A DNA stretch of 64,000 nt, taken from positions 744,001-808,000 of the forward strand of contig NC_017075.1 of NCBI RefSeq assembly GCF_000284255.1, given 5' to 3'. This DNA is from Rubrivivax gelatinosus IL144 (GTDB taxonomy: Bacteria; Pseudomonadota; Gammaproteobacteria; Burkholderiales; Burkholderiaceae_C). The first letter of the stretch is position 1; each line of letters begins with the position of its first letter. Shown here piece after piece: positions 44,867 to 54,795 of this stretch. Under the pieces are notes generated by a model. The model was not told the DNA's origin and made no database searches. It saw only the letters and a program-made list of their open reading frames with translations. The position numbers and the translations under genes are program-made.

Positions 44867-44901
44867 ACGCCGCGCGGCCTTTCCGGCCGGCGCGGCGTTT
44901 T
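44867..44901 (+). terminator. main terminator of the rplM-rpsI operon
   Basis: ACGCCGCGC plus GGCC pair with GGCC plus GCGCGGCGT (13 pairs, one bulged G) around the loop TTTCC, and four T follow. A strong intrinsic terminator. Confidence 0.85.
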
Positions 44902-45042
44902 GCCGTCCGTGCCGGGCGGTGCAAAGACCGCGTCGCCGTCGCGGTCGTCTTCCTGGTGTCCCGGGCTGCGAGGCCGTGGCGCCACAATTCCATCACCGGC
45001 GTTCCGCCGGCGGCGTGCCGTCACGCCCGAACTGGAGAACTC

Positions 45043-45417
45043 ATGAACGCGATCGCCGATCTGGCCCCCACCGCCACCGAGGAAATGCCCGCGCCGCTGA
45101 TCTTCACCGACAGCGCCGCCGCCAAGGTGAAGGAACTCGTCGACGAGGAAGGCAATCCGGACCTGAAGCTGCGCGTCTTCGTGCAGGGCGGCGGCTGCTC
45201 GGGCTTCCAGTACGGCTTCACCTTCGACGAAGAGATCAACGAGGACGACACGCAGATGACGAAGAACGGCGTCACGCTGCTGATCGACGCGATGAGCCTG
45301 CAGTACCTCGTCGGCGCCGAGATCGACTACAAGGACGATCTCCAGGGCGCGCAGTTCGTGATCCGCAATCCGAACGCCACGACGACCTGCGGCTGCGGGT
45401 CCTCGTTCTCGGTCTGA
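45043..45417 (+). CDS. erpA: ErpA, A-type iron-sulphur cluster carrier
   Basis: 124 residues. The three cluster ligands are seen: one in G-G-G-C-S-G-F-Q-Y and two in T-C-G-C-G-S-S-F at the C-terminus. ErpA delivers Fe-S clusters to apo-enzymes, among them IspG and IspH. GGAGAA precedes the ATG at 45043. Its place after rplM-rpsI is common in Betaproteobacteria. Confidence 0.93.
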   Translation: MNAIADLAPTATEEMPAPLIFTDSAAAKVKELVDEEGNPDLKLRVFVQGGGCSGFQYGFTFDEEINEDDTQMTKNGVTLLIDAMSLQYLVGAEIDYKDDLQGAQFVIRNPNATTTCGCGSSFSV

Positions 45418-45426
45418 GTCCTGCGG

Positions 45427-45442
45427 GGCGGCTTCGGCCGCC
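45427..45442. terminator. UUCG-loop hairpin between erpA and anmK
   Basis: GGCGGC-TTCG-GCCGCC, six pairs with a stable UUCG-type tetraloop, nine bases after the erpA stop and between convergent genes. No T-run. Confidence 0.55.
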
Positions 45443-45487
45443 TCGTTGCCACGGCACGCCGGCGTCCGCCCGCGTGCCGTTGTCGTT

Positions 45488-46588
45488 TCAGGCGGGGTAG
45501 AGCGCGCCGAGCACACGCTCGCCGCGTGCGCCGGTGACGGCGACACGGTTGCCGGCCTGACGCTCACGATGGGCGCGCGCCAGCCAGGCGAAGGCGATGG
45601 CCTCGACCTGGTCGGGCGGTACGCCGAGCGCGGCGCTGGAGATCACCCGCGCCCGCGGCAGCAGCGCCGCCAGCCGCGCCATCAGGTGGCCGTTGAACGC
45701 GCCGCCGCCGCAGACCACGAGCCGTGCCGTCGCCGGCGCATGGCGGGCCAGCGCGTCGGCGGCGCCGCGTGCCGTCAGCTCGGCCAGCGTGGCCATCACG
45801 TCCTGCGGCGCGACGCCGGCGATCGGCATCGCCGCCAGCCAGGCTTCGTTGAACAGGTCGCGCCCGGTGCTCTTGGGCGGTGTGCGCGCGAAGAAGGGTT
45901 CGGCCAGCAGTGCGGCCAGCAGCGCCGCATCGACGCGGCCGCCGGCGGCCCAGGCGCCGTCGGCGTCGTAGGCGCGGCCCAGGTGGCGCCGGGCCCAGTG
46001 GTCGAGCAGCGCGTTCGCCGGCCCGCAGTCGAAGCCGGCGACGCCGCCGGCTGCCGGCAGCAGGGTCAGGTTGGCGATGCCGCCGAGGTTCAGCACGGCG
46101 ACGTCCTTGCCCGGCGCGCCGAAGATCTCGGCATGGAAGGCCGGCACCAGCGGTGCGCCTTCGCCGCCGGCGGCGACGTCGCGGCTGCGGAAGTCGCAGA
46201 CGACGTCGATGCCGCTCAGTTCGGCGAGCAGCGCGCCGTTGAGCAGCTGCACGGTGTAGCCGGTGCCATCGAACTCGCGCGGCCGGTGGCGCACGGTCTG
46301 GCCGTGGGCGCCGATCGTGCGCACCGCCTGCACCGTGAGGCCTGCGGCCGCCAGCAGGGCCGCCGCGGTGGCGGCATAGGCGCGCGCGACGCCGTTGGCG
46401 GCGAGCGCGGCGCGGTGCAGTTCGTCGGGGCCGGAGCGGTTCAGTGCCAGCAGTTCGGCCTGCAGCGCGGCATCGAACGGGCGGTGCGCGTGCGCCAGCA
46501 CACGCGGGGAGGGGGCGTCGAACTCGACCGCGACGGCGTCGATGCCGTCGAGCGAGGTGCCCGACATCAGCCCCAGCTCGATCGCCAC
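45488..46588 (-). CDS. anmK: anhydro-N-acetylmuramic acid kinase
   Basis: 366 residues. The start [13 protein letters not shown] carries the AnmK ATP site; later [27 protein letters not shown] and V-C-G-G-G-A-F-N are typical. It opens the anhydro ring and phosphorylates 1,6-anhydro-MurNAc during cell-wall recycling. GTG start after AGGAG. Nineteen bases downstream of a murein peptidase gene on the same strand, which fits the pathway. Confidence 0.95.
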   Translation of the reverse strand: MAIELGLMSGTSLDGIDAVAVEFDAPSPRVLAHAHRPFDAALQAELLALNRSGPDELHRAALAANGVARAYAATAAALLAAAGLTVQAVRTIGAHGQTVRHRPREFDGTGYTVQLLNGALLAELSGIDVVCDFRSRDVAAGGEGAPLVPAFHAEIFGAPGKDVAVLNLGGIANLTLLPAAGGVAGFDCGPANALLDHWARRHLGRAYDADGAWAAGGRVDAALLAALLAEPFFARTPPKSTGRDLFNEAWLAAMPIAGVAPQDVMATLAELTARGAADALARHAPATARLVVCGGGAFNGHLMARLAALLPRARVISSAALGVPPDQVEAIAFAWLARAHRERQAGNRVAVTGARGERVLGALYPA

Positions 46589-46607
46589 GGCGGGCGCTCC
46601 TGGCGGT

Positions 46608-47978
46608 CTATTCGAAGCTCGGGCGTGCGGCGCGTGCCTCGGCGAGCGCCAGCTGCGAGCGCAGCCCCTGGGCGACCTGTGCCAGCCGCGCGCGGGCGGC
46701 GGCGTCCAGCGTCACCTGCTCGGCGCTGCGCGCCACGCGCAGCGGATCCTGCTGCGCGCCGTTGAGCTTGAACTCGAAATGCAGGTGCGGCCCGGTGGCC
46801 CAGCCGGTGGAGCCGACCGCGCCGATGCGCTGGCCCTGCTCGACGCGCTGGCCCTTCTTGACGTCGATGCGGCTCAGGTGCGCGTAAAGCGTCGCGCGGC
46901 CGTTGCCGTGCTGGATCTGGATGACGTTGCCGTAGCCGTTCTGGCGCCCGGCGAGGTCGACGATGCCTTCGGCGACGGTGCGCACCGGCGTGCCGGTCGG
47001 CGCGCCGTAGTCCACGCCCTTGTGCTGGCGCCAGGTGTTCAGGATCGGATGCAGGCGCATCGCGAAGCCCGAGGTCACGCGCGAGAACTCCATCGGGCTG
47101 GCCAGGAAGCTGCGCCGCAGGCTGCGGCCCTGCATGTCGTAATAGCCGCCCTTGCTGCCCGGGTTGAACCACACGGCCTGGTAGGCGCGGCCGCGGTTGA
47201 CGAACTCGGCGGCGAGCACGCGGCCGACGCCTTCGTTCCAGGGCACGACCTCGCCGTCGGCGGTCAGCGCCTCGTAGACGACACTGAAGGTGTCGCCCTT
47301 GCGCAGTTCGCGGTGGAAGTCGATCTCGGCGCCGAACACGTCGGCGATCTGGATCGCCACCGCGTCGGGCAGCAGTGCGGCGTCGGTGGCGGCGAACAGC
47401 GAGCTCTGGATCGTGCCGCTGCCCAGGCGGGTCTGCACGGCCAGCGGCGCGGTCTCGAGGTGGCTGGTGAAGCCCGTGCCCTTGCGCTCGATCGTCAGGC
47501 GGGTGAAGTGCGTGCGCGCCTGGTCCGCGTTCTCGGCCGGGTAGCGCACGACGAGGCGGTCGAGTTCGCCGGAGTCGGTGGCGCGTGCCTGCACCATCTT
47601 GCCGCCGCGGCCGCCGACGACCTTGCGTGCGAGCGTGTCGTTGCGCAGGAATCGTGCGGCGGCTTCATCGGTGACGCCCAGTCGCGCCAGCAGGCTTTGC
47701 GGCGTGTCGGTGCCGCGCGTGATCTCGGTGCGGTCGAGCTTGAGCGAGTGGTCGGCCAAGGCGTCGGCCTGGGCCTGCACGTCTTCGGGCGTGACGGCTT
47801 CGGTGATCAGGCGTTGCGGCAGCAGCGCGGCATCGGGGGCCAGCGGTGCGATACCGAAGGCGGTGACGCCGAAGCCGCCGAGTGCGACGACGACCGACGC
47901 GATGACGCCGCGGCGATGGCGCTCCGTGAACGCCTGCGCCTGCTTGATCAGGCGCTCCGGGGAGATGCTCGGTCCCAA
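46608..47978 (-). CDS. M23-family murein endopeptidase (MepM-like)
   Basis: 456 residues. One N-terminal membrane anchor (about 24-46), a long OapA/LysM-like periplasmic region and a C-terminal LytM zinc peptidase domain (about 315-425) with metal ligands in [16 protein letters not shown] and G-P-H-L-H-F-E-F. It cuts peptide cross-links in peptidoglycan. No ATG is available near the start; TTG 47978 is used with low certainty. Upstream it is divergent from tyrS, downstream it leads into anmK. Confidence 0.88.
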   Translation of the reverse strand: MGPSISPERLIKQAQAFTERHRRGVIASVVVALGGFGVTAFGIAPLAPDAALLPQRLITEAVTPEDVQAQADALADHSLKLDRTEITRGTDTPQSLLARLGVTDEAAARFLRNDTLARKVVGGRGGKMVQARATDSGELDRLVVRYPAENADQARTHFTRLTIERKGTGFTSHLETAPLAVQTRLGSGTIQSSLFAATDAALLPDAVAIQIADVFGAEIDFHRELRKGDTFSVVYEALTADGEVVPWNEGVGRVLAAEFVNRGRAYQAVWFNPGSKGGYYDMQGRSLRRSFLASPMEFSRVTSGFAMRLHPILNTWRQHKGVDYGAPTGTPVRTVAEGIVDLAGRQNGYGNVIQIQHGNGRATLYAHLSRIDVKKGQRVEQGQRIGAVGSTGWATGPHLHFEFKLNGAQQDPLRVARSAEQVTLDAAARARLAQVAQGLRSQLALAEARAARPSFE

Positions 47979-48124
47979 CGTGTGATCCGGTCTCGTTGTA
48001 GGCCGTCTGGACGGTGTCGGCCTCGTGTCGTCCTCTAGAATCTTTCGCCCAGTCCTACAACGGGCCGCGCGAGTATAGCCAAGCCCCCCGCGAGCAAGGG
48101 GCCCGCCCGCATCAAAAAACTGCC

Positions 48125-49363
48125 ATGTCCGAATCCTCTGCTGCCCCGTTGACGCCGATCACAGACCGCGTCAAGGAGGCGATGCGCGTTTCCCTTCGCG
48201 GCTGCGACGAACTGCTCCCCGAAGCCGACTGGCTGAAGAAGCTGGCCCGTGCCGAGGCCACCGGCACGCCGCTGCGCATCAAGCTGGGGCTGGATCCGAC
48301 GGCGCCCGACATCCACATCGGCCACACCGTCGTGCTCAACAAGATGCGCCAGCTCCAGGATCTGGGGCATACGGTGATCTTCCTGATCGGCGACTTCACG
48401 TCGACGATCGGCGACCCCTCCGGCCGCAACACGACGCGCCCGCCGCTCACGCGCGAGCAGATCGAGACCAACGCCCAGACCTACTACAAGCAGGCCAGCC
48501 TGGTGCTGGACCCGGCGCGCACCGAGATCCGCTACAACAGCGAGTGGTGCGACGCGCTCGGCGCACGCGGCATGATCCAGCTGGCGGCGCGCTACACGGT
48601 GGCGCGCATGATGGAGCGCGACGACTTCAAGAAGCGCTTCGAGTCGAACACGCCGATCAGCGTGCACGAGTTCCTCTACCCGCTGATGCAGGGCTACGAC
48701 TCGGTGGCGCTGAAGAGCGACCTCGAGCTCGGCGGCACCGACCAGAAGTTCAACCTGCTCGTCGGCCGCGCGCTGCAGGCCGAGTACGGCCAGGAGCCGC
48801 AGTGCATCCTGACGATGCCGCTGCTCGAAGGCCTGGACGGCGTCGAGAAGATGTCCAAGAGCAAGGGCAACTACGTCGGCATCACCGAGCCGGCGAACGA
48901 CATGTTCGCCAAGATCCTGTCGATCAGCGACACGCTGATGTGGCGCTGGTTCACGCTGCTGTCCTTCCGCAGCGAGGACGAGATCGCCGCGCTCAAGCGC
49001 GAGGTCGAAGCCGGGCGCAACCCGAAGGACGCGAAGGTGATGCTCGCCAAGGAGATCACGACGCGCTTTCACAGCGCCGCGGCGGCCGAGGCCGCGCACG
49101 AGGACTTCCAGCGCCGCGCTGCGGGCGGTGTCCCGGACGAGATCCCCGAGTGCACGCTGTCCGGCGCGCCGCTGGGCATCGCCGCGCTGCTCAAGCAGGC
49201 CGGCCTGGTGCCCTCGACCAGCGAGGCGATGCGCCTCGTCGAGCAGAGCGGCGTGCGTGTCGACGGCGGCGTCGTCTCGGACAAGGGGCTCAAGCTCGCG
49301 GCCGGCACCTACGTCGTGCAGGTCGGCAAGCGCAAGTTCGCACGCGTGACGCTGGGCGCCTGA
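48125..49363 (+). CDS. tyrS: tyrosyl-tRNA synthetase (TyrZ-like/TyrRS)
   Basis: 412 residues. Class I signature H-I-G-H in [10 protein letters not shown], tyrosine site [18 protein letters not shown] loop in V-E-K-M-S-K-S-K-G, and a C-terminal S4 RNA-binding domain (about 345-410). Charges tRNA-Tyr. The ATG at 48125 starts a normal-length protein. The third gene downstream is dtd, which removes D-tyrosine wrongly loaded by this enzyme. Confidence 0.97.
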   Translation: MSESSAAPLTPITDRVKEAMRVSLRGCDELLPEADWLKKLARAEATGTPLRIKLGLDPTAPDIHIGHTVVLNKMRQLQDLGHTVIFLIGDFTSTIGDPSGRNTTRPPLTREQIETNAQTYYKQASLVLDPARTEIRYNSEWCDALGARGMIQLAARYTVARMMERDDFKKRFESNTPISVHEFLYPLMQGYDSVALKSDLELGGTDQKFNLLVGRALQAEYGQEPQCILTMPLLEGLDGVEKMSKSKGNYVGITEPANDMFAKILSISDTLMWRWFTLLSFRSEDEIAALKREVEAGRNPKDAKVMLAKEITTRFHSAAAAEAAHEDFQRRAAGGVPDEIPECTLSGAPLGIAALLKQAGLVPSTSEAMRLVEQSGVRVDGGVVSDKGLKLAAGTYVVQVGKRKFARVTLGA

Positions 49364-49391
49364 GCGCCCCGCCCGCCGCGTCCGCCCCGCG

Positions 49392-50288
49392 ATGCAGGTC
49401 AGCAGCTACCTGAAGATCTCGATCGCGGTCGCCATCGCGACGATCGCGCTGAAGACCGGCGCCTGGTGGGTCAGCGGCAGCGTCAGCCTGCTGTCCGACG
49501 CGATGGAGTCGCTGGTCAACCTGGCCGGCGCCACCTTCGCGCTGGCGATGGTGACGATCGCCGCGCGCCCGGCCGACGAGGAGCACCCTTACGGCCACCA
49601 CAAGGCCGAGTACTTCTCCAGCGGCTTCGAAGGCGTGCTGATCTTCGTCGCCGCGCTGGGCATCATCTGGGCGGCCGTCGAGCGTTTCCTGCACCCGCAG
49701 CCGCTGGAACAGCTGGGCCTGGGCCTGGCGCTGTCGATCGCCAGCTCGGTGCTCAACGGCGTGCTCGCGTGGTCGATGCTGAGCAAGGCGCGTGCGGTCG
49801 GCTCGATGGCGCTGGAAGGCGACGCTCGCCACCTGTTCACCGACGTCTGGACCTCGGCCGGCGTCGTCATCGGGCTGGCGCTGGTGCACTTCACGCACTG
49901 GCTCTGGCTGGACCCGGTGCTGGCGATCATCGTCGCGCTGAACATCCTGCGCGAAGGCGCGTCGCTGATCTGGCGTTCGGCCAGCGGCCTGATGGACGAG
50001 GCGCTGGAGCCCGCGGTCATCGCCAAGGTCGACGCCGCGCTGGCCGGTTTCGCCGCGCAGCCGATCCGCTTCGACCACGTCGTCACGCGCCGCGCCGGGC
50101 AGCGCCGCTTCGTCGACCTGCACCTGCACGTGCCGGGCGCCTGGACGCTGTCCCATGCCGCGCAGGTGCGCACCGAGGTCGAGGCGGCGCTGATGGCCGC
50201 GGTGCCCGGGCTGCGCGCCAGCATCCAGTTGCTGCCGGCCGACGCCGAGGCGATCGCGCTGCCGGGCGCGGAGGATCCCCACCCATGA
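49392..50288 (+). CDS. cation diffusion facilitator (FieF-like metal efflux)
   Basis: 298 residues with about six transmembrane helices. Metal site motifs: S-L-L-S-D-A-M-E-S in helix 2, [10 protein letters not shown] between helices, and [12 protein letters not shown] in helix 5. The C-terminal cytosolic domain (about 205-285) has the usual H-x-H near L-H-L-H-V-P. Exports Zn2+, Fe2+ or Co2+ in exchange for protons. Overlaps dtd by four bases. Confidence 0.9.
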   Translation: MQVSSYLKISIAVAIATIALKTGAWWVSGSVSLLSDAMESLVNLAGATFALAMVTIAARPADEEHPYGHHKAEYFSSGFEGVLIFVAALGIIWAAVERFLHPQPLEQLGLGLALSIASSVLNGVLAWSMLSKARAVGSMALEGDARHLFTDVWTSAGVVIGLALVHFTHWLWLDPVLAIIVALNILREGASLIWRSASGLMDEALEPAVIAKVDAALAGFAAQPIRFDHVVTRRAGQRRFVDLHLHVPGAWTLSHAAQVRTEVEAALMAAVPGLRASIQLLPADAEAIALPGAEDPHP

Positions 50289-50725
50289 TCGCGCTGATCC
50301 AGCGCGCCGCCGGCGCGCGTGTCGAAGTCGCCGGCCGCGTCGTCGGCGAGATCGCGCAGGGCCTGCTGGTGCTGGTCTGCGCCGAGCCGGCGGACACGCC
50401 GGCGCAGGCCGCCAAGCTGGTCGACAAGCTGTTGAAGCTGCGCATCTTCAGCGACGAGGCCGGGCGCATGAACCGCAGCGTGCAGGACGTCGGCGGCGGG
50501 CTGCTGATCGTCTCGCAGTTCACGCTAGCCGCCGACACCGCCAGCGGCAACCGCCCGAGCTTCACCGGCGCCGCGCCGGCCGAACTGGGGCGTGCGCTCT
50601 ACGAGGAGCTGCTGCGTCTGGCGCGCGAGCGCCACCCGGTCGTTGCCGCCGGCGAGTTCGGCGCCCACATGCAGGTGCACCTGGTCAACGACGGGCCGGT
50701 GACGATCCCGATGCGCGTCGCATAG
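50285..50725 (+). CDS. dtd: D-aminoacyl-tRNA deacylase
   Basis: 146 residues. DTD signature: start M-I-A-L-I-Q-R, catalytic S-Q-F-T-L-A-A-D, and the C-terminal G-x-P motif region N-D-G-P-V-T-I-P (Gly-cisPro). It hydrolyses D-aminoacyl-tRNAs. Overlaps the CDF gene by four bases (ATGA) and lies close to tyrS. Confidence 0.95.
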   Translation: MIALIQRAAGARVEVAGRVVGEIAQGLLVLVCAEPADTPAQAAKLVDKLLKLRIFSDEAGRMNRSVQDVGGGLLIVSQFTLAADTASGNRPSFTGAAPAELGRALYEELLRLARERHPVVAAGEFGAHMQVHLVNDGPVTIPMRVA

Positions 50726-50732
50726 AAACGAA

Positions 50733-50755
50733 AACGCCGCGCGGGGCGCGGCGTT
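50733..50755 (+). terminator. terminator of the tyrS-CDF-dtd operon
   Basis: AACGCCGCGC-GGG-GCGCGGCGTT: ten pairs, three-base loop, seven bases after the dtd stop, ending in TT with A-rich sequence on the other side. Confidence 0.75.
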
Positions 50756-50830
50756 GCGGTGGCGGACAGCCGCCTCAATCAGTCCGCCTTGCAGGCCGCG
50801 TCCTCGCAGAGCTCGGACCCTGACTGCAGC

Positions 50831-50858
50831 GTGTGACCGTGCGCAGGCACGGTCACAC
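50831..50858 (-). terminator. perfect 12-pair hairpin at the 3' end of the Bug gene
   Basis: GTGTGACCGTGC and GCACGGTCACAC pair perfectly around the loop GCAG. CTGACTG on the left and CAGTCAG on the right can extend the structure, the latter overlapping the stop codon of the minus-strand gene. No T-run follows. It probably stabilises the mRNA end or terminates transcription. Confidence 0.6.
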
Positions 50859-50862
50859 GTCC

Positions 50863-51834
50863 TCAGTCAGCGTACTGCCCGGCGGCCTTGATGATCGGGC
50901 CCCACTTGTTGATCTCGGCCTCGACGAACTTCTTGTGGTCGGCCGGGTTGTTGCGCGCGTCGTGCACGACGACGGCACCCAGCGCTTCTTCGCGCTTGAT
51001 GAAGTCCGGGTCCTTCAGCGCCTTGCGCAGCGCGGCGTTCAGCGTCTCCAGCACCGGCTTGGGCGTGCCGCGCGGCGCGTAGACGCCGTGCCAGATCGTC
51101 ACGTTGAAGCCCTTGACGCCCGACTCGTCCAGCGTCGGCAGCTTGGCCAGCGCCGGCGCCGTCAGGCGCTTGGTCGTCGTCACGGCGTAGGCCTTGACCT
51201 TGCCGCTCTCGATCTGGCCGGTGGTGTTGGTCGTCTGGTCGCACATGATGTCGACCTGACCGCCGAGCAGGTCGGTCATCGCCGGCGCGGTGCCCTTGTA
51301 CGGCACGGTCGTCATGTCGATGCCCAGGCTCTGCTGGAACAGCACGCCGCACAGGTGCGAGGCGGCGCCCAGGCCGGCGTTGGCCAGGTTGATGCGGCCC
51401 TTGTTGGCCTCCAGCCACTTGCGCAGTTCGGCGAAGTTGTTGGCCGGCAGGTCGGGGCGGCCGATCAGCGTCATCGGCACCTCGTTGACCAGGCCGACGT
51501 ACTCGAAGTCGTCCAGGGTCTTGTACGGCAGGTTGCGGTACAGCGCAGGCGAGGTCGCCATGCCGATGTGGTGCACCAGCAGCGTGTAGCCGTCCGGCGC
51601 CGCCTTGGCGACCTTGGCCGCGCCCAGCGTGCCACCGGCGCCGCCGACGTTCTCGATGACGATGGTCGTGTTGTTGAGCTGCTTGCGCAGGGCTTCTGCG
51701 AGGTCGCGCGCCACCTTGTCGGTCGGCCCGCCGGCGGCGAAGGGCACTACGACCGTGATCGGCTTGTCGGGGTAGGCGGCCGACGCGGCGGCGGCGATCG
51801 TGGCGGCGGCCACGGCGAACAGCATCTTCTTCAT
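50863..51834 (-). CDS. Bug/TctC-family periplasmic binding protein
   Basis: 323 residues. Signal peptide M-K-K-M-L-F-A-V-A-A-A-T-I-A-A-A-A-S-A then mature Y-P-D-K-P-I-T-V-V-V-P-F-A-A-G-G-P-T-D, the Bug signature loop, and P-Y-K-G-T-A-P-A-M-T-D-L-L-G-G-Q-V-D further on. These proteins bind carboxylates for tripartite TctABC transporters or act as sensors. No TctA/TctB genes are present, as is common for the many orphan Bug proteins of Burkholderiales. Divergent from a second Bug gene. Confidence 0.9.
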   Translation of the reverse strand: MKKMLFAVAAATIAAAASAAYPDKPITVVVPFAAGGPTDKVARDLAEALRKQLNNTTIVIENVGGAGGTLGAAKVAKAAPDGYTLLVHHIGMATSPALYRNLPYKTLDDFEYVGLVNEVPMTLIGRPDLPANNFAELRKWLEANKGRINLANAGLGAASHLCGVLFQQSLGIDMTTVPYKGTAPAMTDLLGGQVDIMCDQTTNTTGQIESGKVKAYAVTTTKRLTAPALAKLPTLDESGVKGFNVTIWHGVYAPRGTPKPVLETLNAALRKALKDPDFIKREEALGAVVVHDARNNPADHKKFVEAEINKWGPIIKAAGQYAD

Positions 51835-52079
51835 GAGAGCCTTGTCTCCTTCTGTGGTGGGCGGGTGCCTGAACCCGCGCATCCTAGGGCGCGCGCCTCG
51901 GCGCTGGCGTCGGGAAATACGTACTCTGGGGCATCGCCGTGACGGGTTTGACGCCGGTCAGGCGACGCAGGGCCGCGCGCCGTGACGGATGGCCGCTCGC
52001 CGCGAGCGCGTGGTGCGGCGTAGCGCAGGGGGCACCGGAGAATCCCTCGGGTCTGCACGCCATTGCCTTGCATCGACCG

Positions 52080-53033
52080 ATGAAGCTTCCGATCCCGCGC
52101 CGTACCCTGCTGGCCGCCGCCGCGACCTTCGCGCTGCCGCCGGTATTCGCCCAGGGCCGTGCCCTGCGTTTCGTCATCGGCTTTCCGGCCGGCGGCTCCA
52201 GCGACGCGATGGGCCGGGCGCTGGCCGAGCGCCTGGCGCCGGCGCTGAAGCAGCCGCTGGTCGTCGAGAACCGCGACGGCGGCGGCGGCACGACGGCTGC
52301 GGCGATGGTCGCCAAGGCCCCGGCCGACGGCTCGACGCTGATGCTGGCGTCCTCGCACCACCTCGTCGCGCAGCAGGTGCAGCGTGGCCTGCCCTACGAC
52401 TTCGCCACCGCCTTCGAGCCGGTCGCGGCGATGGCCGCGGTGCCTTCGGTGCTCGTCGTCTCGGCGCGTTCGAAGCTCGCCAGCGTCAAGGACCTGATCG
52501 CCGCCGCCGGCGCCACGCGCCTGCGCTACGGCTCGGTCGGCGCCGGCTCGACGCAGCAGGCGACGGCCGAACTGTTCCGCATCCGCGCCGGCATCAAGCT
52601 CGACGGCGTCGCCTTCGCCGGCGGCAACGCGATGATGAACGGGCTGGCCAACGGCGAGATCGATCTCGCCTTCGAGACCATCCCCTCGGCGCTGGCCCAG
52701 CTGCGCGCCGGGCGCGTCAAGGCGCTGGCGGTGTCGACGGCCAAACGCTCGTTCGCGCTGCCCGAGCTGCCGACGCTGGCCGAGGCCGGCCTGTCCAACT
52801 TCGACGCCCCGGTCTGGTACGGCGTCGTCGCCCCGGCCGGCACGCCGCGCGCGACGGTCGAGCGCCTGAACGAGACGATCAACCGGCTGCTCGACAGCGG
52901 CGAGTTCAAGGCCCAGCTGCTGCAGCTGGGCGCGACGCCGGTGACGATGTCGCCGCTGGAATGGGCCGGCGCCATCCGCCTGGACCTCAAACGCTGGGAG
53001 CGCCTGGCGCGCCAGGCCAACCTGGTGGCCTGA
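52080..53033 (+). CDS. Bug/TctC-family periplasmic binding protein
   Basis: 317 residues. Signal peptide M-K-L-P-I-P-R-R-T-L-L-A-A-A-A-T-F-A-L with two arginines, cleaved after V-F-A; mature part has the Bug pattern R-F-V-I-G-F-P-A-G-G-S-S-D-A-M-G-R and later F-A-G-G-N-A-M-M-N-G-L-A-N-G-E-I-D. Ligand unknown. The ATG at 52080 gives a normal signal peptide. Orphan, no transporter genes nearby. Confidence 0.9.
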   Translation: MKLPIPRRTLLAAAATFALPPVFAQGRALRFVIGFPAGGSSDAMGRALAERLAPALKQPLVVENRDGGGGTTAAAMVAKAPADGSTLMLASSHHLVAQQVQRGLPYDFATAFEPVAAMAAVPSVLVVSARSKLASVKDLIAAAGATRLRYGSVGAGSTQQATAELFRIRAGIKLDGVAFAGGNAMMNGLANGEIDLAFETIPSALAQLRAGRVKALAVSTAKRSFALPELPTLAEAGLSNFDAPVWYGVVAPAGTPRATVERLNETINRLLDSGEFKAQLLQLGATPVTMSPLEWAGAIRLDLKRWERLARQANLVA

Positions 53034-53039
53034 GCGCCT

Positions 53040-54308
53040 TCAGCCGACGCGGCGCAGGTCCTCGATGACCTTGCCGTCGTTGGGCAGCTGGCCCGGGTCG
53101 CAGAGCTCGACCTCGGCGCGCAGCTTGGTCACGTCGCGTACCGTCTGCACGATCGCCGCTGCCAGGCCCTCGGGCCGGCGCGCGCATTCGACCATCAGCG
53201 TCATGCGGTCGTCGGCCATCTCGCCTTCGACGACCAGGCGCGCGCGGCCCAGCTCCGGGTGCCGGCGCAGCACCTCGGCGACCTGCGCCGGGTGCACGAA
53301 CATGCCGCGCACCTTGGCGGTCTGGTCGGCGCGGCCCAGCCAGCCGCGGATGCGTGCGTTGCTGCGGCCGGTAGGGCAGGCGCCGGGCAGGATGGCCGAC
53401 AGGTCGCCGGTGCCGAAACGGATCAGCGGGTAGTCCGGGTTCAAAACCGTGACGACGACCTCGCCGACCTCGCCATCGGGCAGCGGCTCGCCGGTGCCCG
53501 GGCGCACGATCTCGACGATCACCGCCTCGTCGAGCACCAGCCCTTCGCGGGCTTCGGTCTCGTAGGCGACGAGGCCCAGGTCGGCGGTGGCGTAGCTCTG
53601 GAAGGCCTCGATGCCGCGCGCGCGAAAGGCGTCGCGCAGCGCCGGCGGGAAGGCCTCGCCGCTGACCGCGGCCTTGCGCAACGAGGGCAGGCGCAGCCCG
53701 GCGATGTCGGCCTTCTCCAGCAGGATGCGCAGGAAGCTCGGCGTGCCGGCGTAGGCGTCGGAGCGCAGCTCGGCCAGGGCCTGCAGCTGCAGCTCGGTGT
53801 TGCCGACGCCGCCGGGGAAGACCGCGCAGCCCAGCGCCAGCGCGCCGCCTTCCATCATCGAGCCGGCCGGCGTCAGGTGGTAGCTGAAGCTGTTGTGCAC
53901 CAGGTCGCCGGCGCGGAAGCCGGCCGCGCGCAGCGCGCGGCCGAAGCGCCAGTAGTCGGCGGCCGCGCCCTCGGGTTCGTAGATCGGCCCCGGCGACTGG
54001 AAGACGCGCCGCGCGATGCGCACCGCGCCGACGCCGCGCCAGCCGATCGCCGCGAAACCGCCGAAGGGGTCGCCGCCGGCGGCCCGTTCGGCGGCCTGGC
54101 GTTCGAGCAGCTCGTGCTTGCGCGTCACCGGCAGCGCGGCGAGCGCGGCGCGGCTCGTCACCGCGGCCGGCTCGACGCCTTGCAGGCGTTCAGCGAATGC
54201 CGGCGTGCACAGCGCCGCGGCCACCTGGGCCGGCAGCGCCGCCATCAGCGCCGCCTCGCGTGCGGCGGGGTCGCGGGTCTCCAGCGGGTCCAGGGCGGTG
54301 TCGCTCAT
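53040..54308 (-). CDS. PaaK-like phenylacetate-CoA ligase family protein
   Basis: 422 residues, ANL superfamily. Adenylation features: L-P-V-T-R-K-H-E-L-L near the N-terminus, Y-A-G-T-P-S-F-L-R, E-A-F-P-P-A-L, S-Y-A-T-A-D-L-G-L, R-F-G-T-G-D-L-S-A and a C-terminal lid (about 325-422) with K-V-R-G-M-F-V-H. It activates a carboxylic acid with ATP and CoA. GGAG precedes the ATG. Last gene of the Liv/acyl-CoA synthetase block, so an aromatic or branched acid imported by that ABC system is a reasonable but unproven substrate. Confidence 0.82.
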   Translation of the reverse strand: MSDTALDPLETRDPAAREAALMAALPAQVAAALCTPAFAERLQGVEPAAVTSRAALAALPVTRKHELLERQAAERAAGGDPFGGFAAIGWRGVGAVRIARRVFQSPGPIYEPEGAAADYWRFGRALRAAGFRAGDLVHNSFSYHLTPAGSMMEGGALALGCAVFPGGVGNTELQLQALAELRSDAYAGTPSFLRILLEKADIAGLRLPSLRKAAVSGEAFPPALRDAFRARGIEAFQSYATADLGLVAYETEAREGLVLDEAVIVEIVRPGTGEPLPDGEVGEVVVTVLNPDYPLIRFGTGDLSAILPGACPTGRSNARIRGWLGRADQTAKVRGMFVHPAQVAEVLRRHPELGRARLVVEGEMADDRMTLMVECARRPEGLAAAIVQTVRDVTKLRAEVELCDPGQLPNDGKVIEDLRRVG

Positions 54309-54320
54309 CGTCGAGGGCTC

Positions 54321-54626
54321 CTAGTCATCGCGGTCGCTCCAGGCGGCGAGCCGCTTCTTCAGGTCGGCGACGAAGTCGCGCGCGTCGGCGCTCGAGCGCA
54401 GCGTCTTCGATTGCCATTCCGGGCTGCTGCGCGACGGCCGCTTCACCGTCTGCGCCTTCAGCACCGTGTCGTCCAGATCCACCCGCGCGATCGCGCAGCC
54501 GCGGCGTTCGAACACCCCGGCGCGCTCCGCGAGCCCCAGCTCGCGCAAGTCGCGCCGCAGCCTCTGCAGCGCCTCGGCCGGGTTGAATGCCGGCGGGGCG
54601 AACCCCAGGAAGTCGTCGTCGTTCAT
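54321..54626 (-). CDS. conserved hypothetical small protein
   Basis: 101 residues, soluble, charged: M-N-D-D-D-F-L-G-F-A-P-P-A-F-N-P-A-E-A-L-Q-R-L-R-R is the type of N-terminus, with L-R-D-L and L-K-K-R-L helices later and one cysteine. Between livF and the PaaK-like ligase, 12 bases before the latter, so probably cotranscribed. Family and function not recognised. Confidence 0.6.
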   Translation of the reverse strand: MNDDDFLGFAPPAFNPAEALQRLRRDLRELGLAERAGVFERRGCAIARVDLDDTVLKAQTVKRPSRSSPEWQSKTLRSSADARDFVADLKKRLAAWSDRDD

Positions 54627-54716
54627 GGCGGTGTCGTAGAGATCGAGGATCTGCGAATTTTCGGGCCGCGGTCAGCGAGCCCGCGACACCAGCACGGCGC
54701 TCGCCATCAAGCCATA

Positions 54717-54795
54717 GCCGCGGATCCGGCTCCGCCGGTCCGCCGGCGAGCGGCCCCCCTGGGGGGTAGCGAGCGATAGCGAGCTCGGGGGCTCA
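54717..54795 (-). repeat. dispersed 3'-end repeat, copy A (after livF)
   Basis: About 80 bases from GCCGCGGATCCGGC to the livF stop codon. The core is CCCCCC-T-GGGGGG (54754-54766), flanked on one side by a GATCCGGCTCCGCCGG block and on the other by AGCGAGC-type repeats. The same layout occurs at 55655-55734 and 59176-59260. On the minus strand it starts at or within a few bases of a stop codon. Confidence 0.75.

Noticed and set aside
50776..50862. Short cysteine-containing frame on the minus strand between dtd and the Bug gene
   Set aside because: It has no start with a ribosome site and overlaps a strong hairpin; probably non-coding.
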